Positions 1-7,692 of a stretch of 8,527 bases of DNA are shown one piece after another; the first letter of the stretch is position 1; every line of letters begins with the position of its first letter. The position numbers and the translations under genes were made by a program. The notes under the pieces were generated by a model. It ran no database searches, was not told the origin of the DNA, and was given only the letters and a program-made list of their open reading frames with translations. Where the stretch lies: contig JAIDKP010000044.1 in the NCBI GenBank assembly GCA_029051445.1, positions 1 through 8,527 on the forward strand, written 5' to 3'. The DNA comes from Muribaculaceae bacterium. Its GTDB lineage: Bacteria > Bacteroidota > Bacteroidia > Bacteroidales > Muribaculaceae.

Positions 1-1471
1 CCTCGGTACTCAGTGTCACGCACGCCGGAGTGGCCGCGCCCCCATTGTAGCCGCATCCCGATATGTAGTTGTCCTCCACAAGTACGTTGTAGGCCGGGCC
101 ACTCTCGTTCCACCCGAGTTCGGCACCGAGTTTTATCGCTGTCTCGCAGCTCCCTATAATGCTGTTGCGCGCTATTGTCACATTCGGAGCTTTTACAAGA
201 AAGGCCCTTGCAAGATGTGAGTTGACGGTATTGTTCAGTATCTTCACACGGGGGAAACGCGTAAGGTTGGTCATCACCATGTGTTCGAGGTCGATATCGC
301 CAAGCGGACGGTCGAGCCCGATCACAACCTGCCAGTCGGCCTCGGAGGTTTTCACTTCGCATACCTTAAATCGCCCTGCCTCGGCCATGTTGCGGCGGTC
401 GATCACGATCATGGAGTCACCCACCTCAGGATAGTCGAGCGACTGCGCGTGCAGGTCGGCATTCTCGATCCTTATCTCGACATTTCTTTCATCGCGCGGA
501 TAGATGCGATAATAGTAGTTATGGATGTTGGTGCAATCGTCGCCCTGCCCGCGGAACTTGGAATTCTGTATCGTGAGGTCGCCGGAGCACGACGTGAAGT
601 GTGTGGCATCGGTGTTGGTCGATATGACGCTGCCCGGCTCCGGCACTACCTGCAGATTGTCGATCATGATATCGCTTGAACGATGTCCGACAACACCCAT
701 ACCGGGCTGGCCGTGGATCTTCACATTTGACAGCGTCACACCCTTTGATTCCTTTATCATCACCGCAGGGCGGTAGTGTCCGCCGTGACGCAGGATGCAG
801 TAGTCGCCCACGGCAGGATGACGGGTCGAGTGGATGCGTATGGTCGACGGATTCACAAGCTCTTTGGCCGAGACCCCACCGGTGTATAGGCGGTTGCGCA
901 CATGGTCATAGAAGTGGACGCGGCCTGTGACGATGCTGTCGATATACGTGTATTTCGACGGATCTATGAGCATGTCAAACGATTTGTCGTCGGAAGCGAT
1001 CACGCGTCCCACTGTGTTGGGCGGACGATTGTAGGTGATACTCAGACCGTCGACCGTGACACCTGAGGCATTGTCGATTGTCACGACCTCATACCATCCC
1101 TTCATGCACAGCGTCGCACCTTGCGCGCTGACCGTCACATCCTTGCAGCCGGTGAGATCAAGAGCCTTAACATAGGGCGCACCCGGCTTGAACAATGTTG
1201 ACTGCACTCTCTCGCCATAGGTTCCGCCGATCGCCTCACGCTCGATCTTGCGCGCGAGATCATCTTCAATATCATATACTCCTGGCTCCATGACCAAAGT
1301 GGTACCGGGATGACTGCGGCAGTATTCAACAGCCTTTTTCAAAGCCGCCATATCGTTGACACCGTCGTCGGGCACGGCACCGAATGACGAAAACATAATC
1401 ACTTTCGCCATCGCCGGGCAAGATATCATAAAAAGAGCCACAATTGCGGTCAATGACCTGAGTATTGTCAT
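1..1471 (-). CDS. GH110 exo-alpha-1,3-galactosidase, secreted (3' end outside window)
   Basis: The first 490 codons are visible from ATG at 1471; the frame stays open to the left edge. GH110 enzymes (GlaA/GlaB of Bacteroides) are inverting exo-hydrolases that remove terminal alpha-1,3-galactose, as on blood group B or linear alpha-Gal glycans. Residues 1-22 form a signal peptide with likely cleavage AMA|K; ISC at 16-18 leaves a lipoprotein possible. A FGAVPDDGVND motif near 30-40 opens the right-handed beta-helix. The family signature is clear: TDATHF at 287-292 and GQGDDCTNIH at 308-317. Asp288, Asp311 and Asp312 have the spacing I recall for the three catalytic aspartates in a GH110 structure. 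GH110 proteins are usually about 600 residues, so roughly the last fifth is missing. The gene has its own promoter candidate, 72 nt after porU. Whether it belongs to the branched-only or the broad subfamily cannot be decided here. Confidence 0.88.
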   Translation of the reverse strand, partial: MTILRSLTAIVALFMISCPAMAKVIMFSSFGAVPDDGVNDMAALKKAVEYCRSHPGTTLVMEPGVYDIEDDLARKIEREAIGGTYGERVQSTLFKPGAPYVKALDLTGCKDVTVSAQGATLCMKGWYEVVTIDNASGVTVDGLSITYNRPPNTVGRVIASDDKSFDMLIDPSKYTYIDSIVTGRVHFYDHVRNRLYTGGVSAKELVNPSTIRIHSTRHPAVGDYCILRHGGHYRPAVMIKESKGVTLSNVKIHGQPGMGVVGHRSSDIMIDNLQVVPEPGSVISTNTDATHFTSCSGDLTIQNSKFRGQGDDCTNIHNYYYRIYPRDERNVEIRIENADLHAQSLDYPEVGDSMIVIDRRNMAEAGRFKVCEVKTSEADWQVVIGLDRPLGDIDLEHMVMTNLTRFPRVKILNNTVNSHLARAFLVKAPNVTIARNSIIGSCETAIKLGAELGWNESGPAYNVLVEDNYISGCGYNGGAATPACVTLSTE

Positions 1472-1508
1472 TATAGTGATGTTACAGATTGATTTTACGG
1501 TAATCAAA

Positions 1509-1540
1509 CAAATGTAAACAAAAAACTCCGTATACCAAGA
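1509..1540 (-). promoter_or_regulatory. Bacteroidetes-type promoter candidate for the GH110 gene
   Basis: On the minus strand, TACATTTG (1516 to 1509) is a perfect match to the Bacteroidetes -7 element TAnnTTTG. CTTG (1539 to 1536) differs by one base from the -33 element TTTG and lies 19 nt upstream, which is the usual spacing. Transcription would begin near 1500-1504 and leave a leader of about 30 nt before the ATG at 1471. No Shine-Dalgarno sequence is seen, which is normal for this phylum. The -33 element overlaps the hairpin proposed as the porU terminator. Confidence 0.5.
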
Positions 1541-1554
1541 TCCTCAGATACCGG
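1519..1554 (-). terminator. possible weak intrinsic terminator after porU
   Basis: On the minus strand, CCG-G-TAT (1554 to 1548) can pair with ATACGG (1533 to 1528), giving six base pairs with one bulged G and a loop of about 14 nt. It is followed by AG and a run of six T (1525 to 1520). The left arm lies in the last codons of porU and the stop codon is in the loop. The stem is short and the loop long, so readthrough into the GH110 gene is likely even if the structure works. Confidence 0.3.
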
Positions 1555-4500
1555 AAATCGCCACCTTACGTGCCGGAGTCGCGGTTTCAGGCCCGCTGCC
1601 CGACACACCGCTGTATTCCGACACCCATGCGCGATAGATATAGATGCCACGCTGCACACGGCGACCCCCCATATCATTCAGGTTCCATTCCACCGAACTT
1701 GAAGTGAAAAAGTCGCTGCGTCCTGTCGAGGTATTTATCCACACAGGCCGTCCGAGCATATCGTAGACTGCCACAGTGACCCTGAGCGTGGCATCGGGCC
1801 GGTCATGCACAAGGCGGAACGACACCTTGGACGACGACGGCACAGCAGACGCATATATATCGTAGATATGTGGGCCCGATGAGGACTCGACAAAAAACTC
1901 CAGTGTCGCTGTCGCTGAATTGCCTCCGGTATCCCAGACGCGGAGAGTGAGCGTGTGTGGTCCGTCGGGGAGTTCAGGGAGCCGATATCTTATCACACCG
2001 GAAGAGACTGAAGACGGGTAATAGCTGTCGGAAACATCATCGCAGACAACCGCCCCGTTGTCGATTGAAATCATCATAGACCGCCCGACTCCCGCAAGCG
2101 AAAGATTTACAGCCTGGTTGTCAGCCACTTCGGCTATCAGTACCGGAGTGGCGTTGACTGTTCCACCGTCGGAAAACGATGCGTGATTCAGATATATCCT
2201 GTCGATACTCGGAGCGATAGTATCAGCCTCGGCCGTATCATCTGATCCATACACATAGAAATCACGGAATTTTCCGGCTGCAGAAAACCCATCGCCGTTT
2301 TCCGCAAAAAGTGCCAGAGTAGCCTCGCGATAATTATCAGACAGATCGGCAGGCATGATGACCGGTATTTCAAACCGACCGCCGACAACTGTGTCAATTC
2401 CGGCAAACAGGCGCAGACCATGACGGTCAAAAGTAAAAGGTACCCCTCCACGCCCCTCGGTAACGACACTCTCATCGGCATCATAAAGGGTCGACAATAT
2501 CCTGCCTCCAAAGGAAGTGACAACTGCCCCCGAAGCATCCTCAATGTGGCCGCCAACCGTGACTTTCTGTCCGGCCATCAGCACAGGGCGGTCAGAGTTC
2601 CGGACCGGAGCACCGTCAATAGCGTCAACCACGGCTCTATATCCTGCAAGAGGCAAACGCATCGCCGGATCACCCAACAACACAAAGCGCAGTCTGTTGG
2701 CATCGCCCGGCATACGGTTTTTGGCGCGCTGCAGAATTCTTCCGACAGTACACACCTCTCCATCTGCCCCACACACTCCCAGCTCCTCGCCGATGAGCGA
2801 GGACAGAAGCCCGTTCTGACTGACGAGAACCGGCCGCGTTGCCGATATCGCTCCAATGACACCTCCGCCGCGTGTCGCGGCAAGCATCTCGGCTCCTGAA
2901 ACAGCATCGGCATCCCATCTCATGAAATTGCATGTCGCAGCATAAATAAACGGCAACCGGCGCAAATAAAGGCTGCCCATATCGGAGTATTTCAAAATGC
3001 CCTCCCCGCTGAGCGCCGTCGAGCTCGCGTGTCCAAGATAAGATACCCACACTACTCCGTCATCCAGATTTCTGAACAGCTCATCGCGCGCGCCAACCGC
3101 TTCTCCGCCGCTAAGCTGATAAGCATCAAGATAGATTTTCTCCACAATCATATCACGGCCAGCTCCCGAAGACGTTATCGCATCACTGTGCTCCTCGGCC
3201 TGACGCATGTGCACACAATCGTCATCGTCATCAGCAATAACCACAACACGCTGTCGCCACGCCCCTTCTGAAATAGACTTCTCATATTCAATGATCTTGG
3301 CCACAACAGCGCGAGCCTCAGAGTCAGAAGTCACCGGCAGACGCCCCACAGCAACCGACAGCATGTCGGACTCCCGGCTGTAGCCCGATCCGTCGGCAAG
3401 CATGGCAACCGGATCATCCGATGTATATGACGTATTGTCATTTAATCCGTTATCGGTCTGCCACAAAGGCATAGGGTCATAATCCAGGGCAGACACCGAC
3501 TTGGTAACACGACGATTGTCATAGCTCCCGCGCCCCATCAGAAGCACATACTTCAGCGTCCTGCCCGACGATATTCCACGATCGTAAAGCATTTTCAACA
3601 TCTTCCTGAACGCCCCGACATCACGGTTTCCCGAAGCGAACTCATTAAACACATCATCCTGCACGACCACCGCCACATTAAGTCCAGAAAACTCACGACG
3701 ATGCTGCGCAAGCCGGGCGGCTGCCGAAAGGAAATCGCGTGATGTAAAGATGACCATATCCACATCTGAAAGTCCGTGCAGGTTCTGACCGGCCACGCGT
3801 TCCACAAAAACAGGAGAAGGCAGCCCCGCCGTTTTGCCGGGAGTGAATGCCGCATATATGCGTCTTTCACCAGCGAAATCAGATGTAAACGCCGCTACAT
3901 CACCTGAAACAGCTGTATTCATCACACTTATCGCATGCTGATCGGTGACATCCCAGACAATTGTGCTTTTCTGCGCGCCGGTCAACGCCACCTCCGCCCT
4001 GTCGGCATAAAACAGAATCGCCGGCGAATGAGCCACACTTATCTCACGCTCATAGTTTACAGTCACCCAGTCTATCCACGCATTTCCGGCATTTCCGGCA
4101 TTTCCGGGAACCGCATTCAATGTCACAGAGACATCAAGCGTTCTATCATCAGCCGTAAAGTCATCGGTCCACCCTTCTGTCGACACACCATGATACTCAT
4201 CGCCCGACGGTGTCGGTGCTACCGGAACGGTAACCGACCGACCGGATGCCGTCATTGTCCATGATGCACCGCTTCGGAGGTCGGTACACAGCGATGCACC
4301 CGCTCTTGCTGTTCCGCCTGACAATAAGCCCGGAAGGATAAAACGGAAACTCCGGGACGATGTATAGCGCATCTCCTCACCAACCATGTAGTGACCTGTC
4401 TCTCCGGGCGATACGGCATCAACCTCATGATGTACACATTCAACAAAAAACGATACAGGCGATTCCGCTCCGGGACGTCCGCCTGAAGGGATTTCCCTCT

Positions 4501-4951
4501 CAGGCAAAGCTCCGCTGTCAGAAAGAAAATAATATCCCCGGGAGCTGAATGGATTTGACTTCATCACAGCCAGTCCGCTACGGTCTTCCTCGCGCACAGA
4601 GGGCCCGACAGCGTAAAAATATATTCCCTCATGTGTCACAAGAGACTGCACACGAGGCAGATCATCAATATATGTACTCTCATCCAGCACTTCGGGCAAA
4701 CGCGATCCCCCATAACCATAGACACCCACCGTAGTCGGGTCAGCGAATCCCATGCCGCTCAGATCGGAAGCCGACATAAAGTGAATACCTGAGCTCGCAA
4801 CCGAAACCTTCACCCAATTGCCGGAAGCCAGCACCGAGCGCGATGCGTAGAACCCGACAGGAAACGTCAATGCATATCCCGGCCACATCATTGCCACCGC
4901 AACGGCACAACAACGCAGCAATCCAAGATAGAGATCGCGAAGTCTTGTCAT
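1544..4951 (-). CDS. porU: type IX secretion system sortase PorU (C25 gingipain-like)
   Basis: PorU works on the outer membrane surface. With PorV, PorQ and PorZ it removes the C-terminal signal domain of T9SS cargo and joins the cargo to surface lipopolysaccharide. The 1135 residues match P. gingivalis PorU (about 1158). Residues 1-27 look like a signal peptide (hydrophobic core around 8-23, cleavage near GYA|L). A beta-rich N-terminal domain follows. The C25 peptidase domain spans about 395-765, with LMGRGSYDNR near 471-480, an acidic ADDDDD motif near 573-578, candidate catalytic His641 in YLGHAS and candidate nucleophile Cys674 in AATCNF. Ig-like segments follow, and the last ~100 residues (VYDMLGRPVW, then RGIYIYRA) resemble a T9SS C-terminal domain, which PorU is known to carry and keep. 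The start is the first ATG of the frame, 43 nt after the TatD-like gene. The next gene is not porV, the usual neighbour. Cys674 is followed by Asn; I recall Glu in many PorU proteins. Confidence 0.9.
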   Translation of the reverse strand: MTRLRDLYLGLLRCCAVAVAMMWPGYALTFPVGFYASRSVLASGNWVKVSVASSGIHFMSASDLSGMGFADPTTVGVYGYGGSRLPEVLDESTYIDDLPRVQSLVTHEGIYFYAVGPSVREEDRSGLAVMKSNPFSSRGYYFLSDSGALPEREIPSGGRPGAESPVSFFVECVHHEVDAVSPGETGHYMVGEEMRYTSSRSFRFILPGLLSGGTARAGASLCTDLRSGASWTMTASGRSVTVPVAPTPSGDEYHGVSTEGWTDDFTADDRTLDVSVTLNAVPGNAGNAGNAWIDWVTVNYEREISVAHSPAILFYADRAEVALTGAQKSTIVWDVTDQHAISVMNTAVSGDVAAFTSDFAGERRIYAAFTPGKTAGLPSPVFVERVAGQNLHGLSDVDMVIFTSRDFLSAAARLAQHRREFSGLNVAVVVQDDVFNEFASGNRDVGAFRKMLKMLYDRGISSGRTLKYVLLMGRGSYDNRRVTKSVSALDYDPMPLWQTDNGLNDNTSYTSDDPVAMLADGSGYSRESDMLSVAVGRLPVTSDSEARAVVAKIIEYEKSISEGAWRQRVVVIADDDDDCVHMRQAEEHSDAITSSGAGRDMIVEKIYLDAYQLSGGEAVGARDELFRNLDDGVVWVSYLGHASSTALSGEGILKYSDMGSLYLRRLPFIYAATCNFMRWDADAVSGAEMLAATRGGGVIGAISATRPVLVSQNGLLSSLIGEELGVCGADGEVCTVGRILQRAKNRMPGDANRLRFVLLGDPAMRLPLAGYRAVVDAIDGAPVRNSDRPVLMAGQKVTVGGHIEDASGAVVTSFGGRILSTLYDADESVVTEGRGGVPFTFDRHGLRLFAGIDTVVGGRFEIPVIMPADLSDNYREATLALFAENGDGFSAAGKFRDFYVYGSDDTAEADTIAPSIDRIYLNHASFSDGGTVNATPVLIAEVADNQAVNLSLAGVGRSMMISIDNGAVVCDDVSDSYYPSSVSSGVIRYRLPELPDGPHTLTLRVWDTGGNSATATLEFFVESSSGPHIYDIYASAVPSSSKVSFRLVHDRPDATLRVTVAVYDMLGRPVWINTSTGRSDFFTSSSVEWNLNDMGGRRVQRGIYIYRAWVSEYSGVSGSGPETATPARKVAISGI
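4081..4107 (-). repeat. 9-bp tandem repeat (three units) inside porU
   Basis: On the plus strand catttccgg occurs three times in a row without mismatch. In porU it encodes GNA-GNA-GNA (about residues 283-291) in the N-terminal beta domain, just before WIDWVTVNY. Unit gain or loss would stay in frame and only change the length of a loop. Confidence 0.85.
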
Positions 4952-4994
4952 CGTGCTATAAACAACGGCCTAATAAGCAGAATTATTGCCCCGG

Positions 4995-5516
4995 TCAATC
5001 AGTCTCGCCATGAATAAAGAGACTGTCTACTGAATCAGGTACCCCGGGGTTATATCTCTCGCCGAGAGATATATGTATTCCAGCCGCCACAAGCTGGCGT
5101 GCAGTCGCCGCTTTGCCTCTGAAACCGTGCACTATCCACAGGCCCTCTGCGCCATACTCCTTGCGCAGTGCAAGCAACCTGTCGATAGCGCCTACAATAT
5201 GCAGCACAACCGGGAGCCCCTTCTCCACCGACATGTCGAGCTGACGGCGTAATATCGCTTCCTGAACAGCGGCATCGGGTCCCCGGCGCATATCTATGCC
5301 ACACTCCCCTACTCCGACGCAGTACGGCGAATCAAGCAACCGGCCGAGCGACAGCCAGTCGACACAGGCATCGGCGTGCCACGGATGCACTCCGGCCGTG
5401 AAATACTGTCCCGGAGCGAGTTTCTCGATATCCTTGCTGTCAGTGACATCCACAGACAGCACACGCCCTTTTCCGGGCGTGTGACTGTGTATATCCTCAA
5501 AATCAAGTATGGTCAT
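4995..5516 (-). CDS. TatD-family metal-dependent hydrolase, short at the C-terminus
   Basis: TatD-family proteins are cytoplasmic TIM-barrel metal hydrolases; several are 3'-5' exonucleases, but the substrate here is unknown. With ATG at 5516 the product has 173 residues. This start gives an ATGA overlap with the RluA-like gene and begins MTILDFEDIHSH, as expected for the family; a start at 5540 would add eight residues and a longer overlap. The metal-site residues are present: His10 and His12 (HSH), Glu71 (GECGID), His106 (VVLHIVGA), His130 (IVHGFRGK) and Asp173 (GETD). AGVHPWH at 41-47 is also typical. The oddity is the end: TGA follows directly after ETD, where relatives usually run on for some 30-45 residues of closing helices. 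The other two downstream frames do not restore a TatD-like tail. It may be a natural short form or a recently truncated gene with doubtful activity. Confidence 0.85.
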   Translation of the reverse strand: MTILDFEDIHSHTPGKGRVLSVDVTDSKDIEKLAPGQYFTAGVHPWHADACVDWLSLGRLLDSPYCVGVGECGIDMRRGPDAAVQEAILRRQLDMSVEKGLPVVLHIVGAIDRLLALRKEYGAEGLWIVHGFRGKAATARQLVAAGIHISLGERYNPGVPDSVDSLFIHGETD

Positions 5517-6187
5517 AGCCCCTGCGCAAGACTCTCCCATAGCTGATCATGCGGCACAGGAGCTTTCAGCACTATATGGTCGCCGCTCACCGGATGCACG
5601 AAATCGAGTTTCCATGAAAGAAGCGAGATTGACCCGTCGGGGTTGCTGCGCTTGTCACCATACTTCAGATCGCCGCGTATAGGACATCCCATCGAAGAGA
5701 GCTGCACGCGTATCTGATGTTTCCTGCCGGTCAGCAATTCTATCTCAAGCAGATGATAACGGTCGGACGATGCGACATGACGATATCTCAGACGCGCCTC
5801 CTTTGCACCCGGTTTCGGCTGCGCCGAGACCGAGCTCTTGTTGGTGCGCGCATCGGAACGGAGGTAGTGATGCAACTCTCCGGAGGTCGCCGGCGGAGTG
5901 CCGCGTGTCACCGCAAGATAAGTCTTGTGTATCTTGCCCTCCCGCAACATATCATTGAGCCGCGTGAGCGCTTTGGATGTTTTTGCAAAAATGACAAGTC
6001 CCCCAACAGGACGGTCAAGCCTGTGCACCACACCGAGAAACACATTGCCCGGCTTGGCATACTTTTTTTTCAGCCATTCCTTAAGCGTCTCGCTAAGCGG
6101 CCGGTCACCGGTCTTGTCGCCTTGCACGATCTCTCCCGGCTCTTTATTGACCACAAGGATATGATTGTCCTCGTAAACGACTTTCAT
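5513..6187 (-). CDS. RluA-family RNA pseudouridine synthase
   Basis: This 224-residue protein converts uridine to pseudouridine in rRNA or tRNA. The catalytic motif HRLDRP is at 55-60, with Asp58 as the expected catalytic residue. Other family motifs follow: KTYLAV near 88-93, RKHQIRVQL at 155-163 and LKYGDKR near 174-180. There is no N-terminal S4 RNA-binding domain; the protein starts directly with YEDNHILVVNKEPG, so it is closer to the RluA/TruC type than to RluC or RluD. The exact target site cannot be read from sequence. It starts 6 nt after nfnB and overlaps the TatD-like gene by 4 nt, so translational coupling is likely. A run of eight A lies in codons about 40-43 (plus strand 6063-6070), a possible slippage site. 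Confidence 0.92.
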   Translation of the reverse strand: MKVVYEDNHILVVNKEPGEIVQGDKTGDRPLSETLKEWLKKKYAKPGNVFLGVVHRLDRPVGGLVIFAKTSKALTRLNDMLREGKIHKTYLAVTRGTPPATSGELHHYLRSDARTNKSSVSAQPKPGAKEARLRYRHVASSDRYHLLEIELLTGRKHQIRVQLSSMGCPIRGDLKYGDKRSNPDGSISLLSWKLDFVHPVSGDHIVLKAPVPHDQLWESLAQGL

Positions 6188-6193
6188 CAGCTG

Positions 6194-7684
6194 TCAGCTT
6201 TTATTTTTAAGCATTTCATCCATAGCAGCCGCAGCACGCCTACCGTCGCCCATGGCAAGAATCACGGTCGCACCGCCACGCACAATGTCACCTCCGGCAT
6301 AAATCACGGGTATTGAAGACTGAAGCGTATTCTCATCCACTGCGATCGTGCCACGGCGTGTCACTTCAAGGCCATCGACCGACGACGGCACCAGCGGATT
6401 GGGCGACACACCCACACTGACAACAACAAGATCGACCGGTATTTCCTCTATAGCACCCTCGACAGGAACAGGGCTTCTGCGTCCGGAAGCGTCAGGCTCT
6501 CCAAGCTCCATACGCTGCAGTCTCATGGCACACACCCGCCCGTTCTCGTCGGAAAGATATTCGACCGGATTATACAGCGTCATGAACTTCACCCCCTCTT
6601 CTTTTGCATGATGAACCTCCTCTACCCGCGCAGGCATCTCTGCCTCGCTGCGTCGATAGATGATCGCAGCATCCTCGGCTCCCATACGCAATGCAGTGCG
6701 CACCGAGTCCATTGCGGTGTTGCCGCCTCCGACCACTGCCACATGCTTTCCTCTCAGAACCGGTGTAGGGCGGTCTTCTCTGCCCGCCCCCATCAGATTG
6801 ATGCGTGTGAGGTATTCGTTGGACGACATCACACCGATGAGATTTTCTCCCGGAATACCCATGAAACGGGGCAGCCCGGCTCCCGATGCCACAAACATCG
6901 CCTCAAATCCCATCGAAAGAAGATCATCACAGCTGTAGGTCTTGCCTATTACGACATCAGTCTCAAATTCAACACCTGCACTACGCAACGAGTCAATCTC
7001 TTTTTCGACAACTGAATTTGGAAGTCTGAATTCCGGTATACCGTATTTGAGAACGCCGCCGATTTCATGAAGAGCCTCAAACACAGTCACCTTATATCCG
7101 CGACGCGACATTTCGCCGGCAAAAGACAGGCCGGCCGGCCCCGAGCCGACAACCGCGATCTTGCGTCCGTTGCCTGCCGCCGGTGCCTCAGCTGCATCAT
7201 CGTGCTGCGCGGCCTGCTCACAGTCAGCGGCAAAGCGTTCGAGCCAGCCAATAGCGACCGGCGCTTTCTTCATTTTGTTGTAGATGCACTTGCTCTCGCA
7301 CTGTTTCTCCTGCGGACACACTCGCCCGCACACAGCCGGGAGCGCGCTTGTCTCTTTCAGAGTCATAGCGGCCTGATGAAAATCACCGCGCTCGATATTC
7401 TTTATGAAACCGGGGATATTGATACCCACCGGACAGCCGGTGACACATCCCGGATCAGGACAGTCGAGACAGCGTGTAGCCTCGACGACGGCCCGGTCTC
7501 TGTCAAGTCCCTGATTAACCTCGGCCGACATCGTGGTGATGCGGTAGGCAGGATCGAGCTGGGGCATCTGCGCACGGGCTATGGCCGAACGCTCTTTCGC
7601 ACTCTTTTCACGACGCAGCTGCTCGCGCCACTGCGCATCGCGCGGCGAAATTGTAGCATTGGCCTTTGGAGTCTTTTCTTCCAT
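6194..7684 (-). CDS. nfnB: NfnB/SudA-type NADPH oxidoreductase subunit (GltD-like)
   Basis: This is the large FAD and iron-sulfur subunit of an NADH-dependent reduced ferredoxin:NADP+ oxidoreductase (NfnAB), often labelled NADPH-dependent glutamate synthase small subunit. It has 496 residues from ATG at 7684. The N-terminal domain holds Cys72, 75, 80, 84, 123, 129 and 133 plus Glu149; this spacing equals, with a constant offset, the ligands I recall for the two [4Fe-4S] clusters of dihydropyrimidine dehydrogenase, where Gln stands in place of Glu. FAD-binding GSGPAG is at 180-185, NADPH-binding GGGNTAMD at 319-326, and AGGDIVRGG near 463-471 closes the FAD fold. A TTG at 7696 overlaps the nfnA stop and would add four residues; I prefer the ATG, 8 nt after nfnA. 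The adjacent nfnA-type partner and the lack of a large glutamate synthase gene here favour NfnB or SudA over GltD. Confidence 0.88.
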   Translation of the reverse strand: MEEKTPKANATISPRDAQWREQLRREKSAKERSAIARAQMPQLDPAYRITTMSAEVNQGLDRDRAVVEATRCLDCPDPGCVTGCPVGINIPGFIKNIERGDFHQAAMTLKETSALPAVCGRVCPQEKQCESKCIYNKMKKAPVAIGWLERFAADCEQAAQHDDAAEAPAAGNGRKIAVVGSGPAGLSFAGEMSRRGYKVTVFEALHEIGGVLKYGIPEFRLPNSVVEKEIDSLRSAGVEFETDVVIGKTYSCDDLLSMGFEAMFVASGAGLPRFMGIPGENLIGVMSSNEYLTRINLMGAGREDRPTPVLRGKHVAVVGGGNTAMDSVRTALRMGAEDAAIIYRRSEAEMPARVEEVHHAKEEGVKFMTLYNPVEYLSDENGRVCAMRLQRMELGEPDASGRRSPVPVEGAIEEIPVDLVVVSVGVSPNPLVPSSVDGLEVTRRGTIAVDENTLQSSIPVIYAGGDIVRGGATVILAMGDGRRAAAAMDEMLKNKS

Positions 7685-7692
7685 ATCCCTGA

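Noticed and set aside
281..679. Plus-strand open frame of 132 codons in the GH110 region
   Set aside because: The minus strand carries the GH110 catalytic motifs throughout this stretch, so this is an antisense artefact.
4971..4988. Short inverted repeat (AATAA, 6-nt loop, TTATT) before porU, with TAATTCTG as a near match to a -7 element
   Set aside because: The stem is five A/T pairs with no T-tract, and the -7-like box has a mismatch and no -33 element at the right distance. It is not supported as a terminator or promoter.
5517..5540. Upstream ATG for the TatD-like gene at 5540
   Set aside because: It adds eight residues not expected before the family start and a 28-nt overlap; the ATG at 5516 gives the usual ATGA overlap and the DIHSH-proximal start.
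5717..6316. Plus-strand open frame of 199 codons opposite the pseudouridine synthase gene
   Set aside because: It covers the HRLDRP and RKHQIR coding region in antisense and crosses a gene boundary, with no recognisable product.
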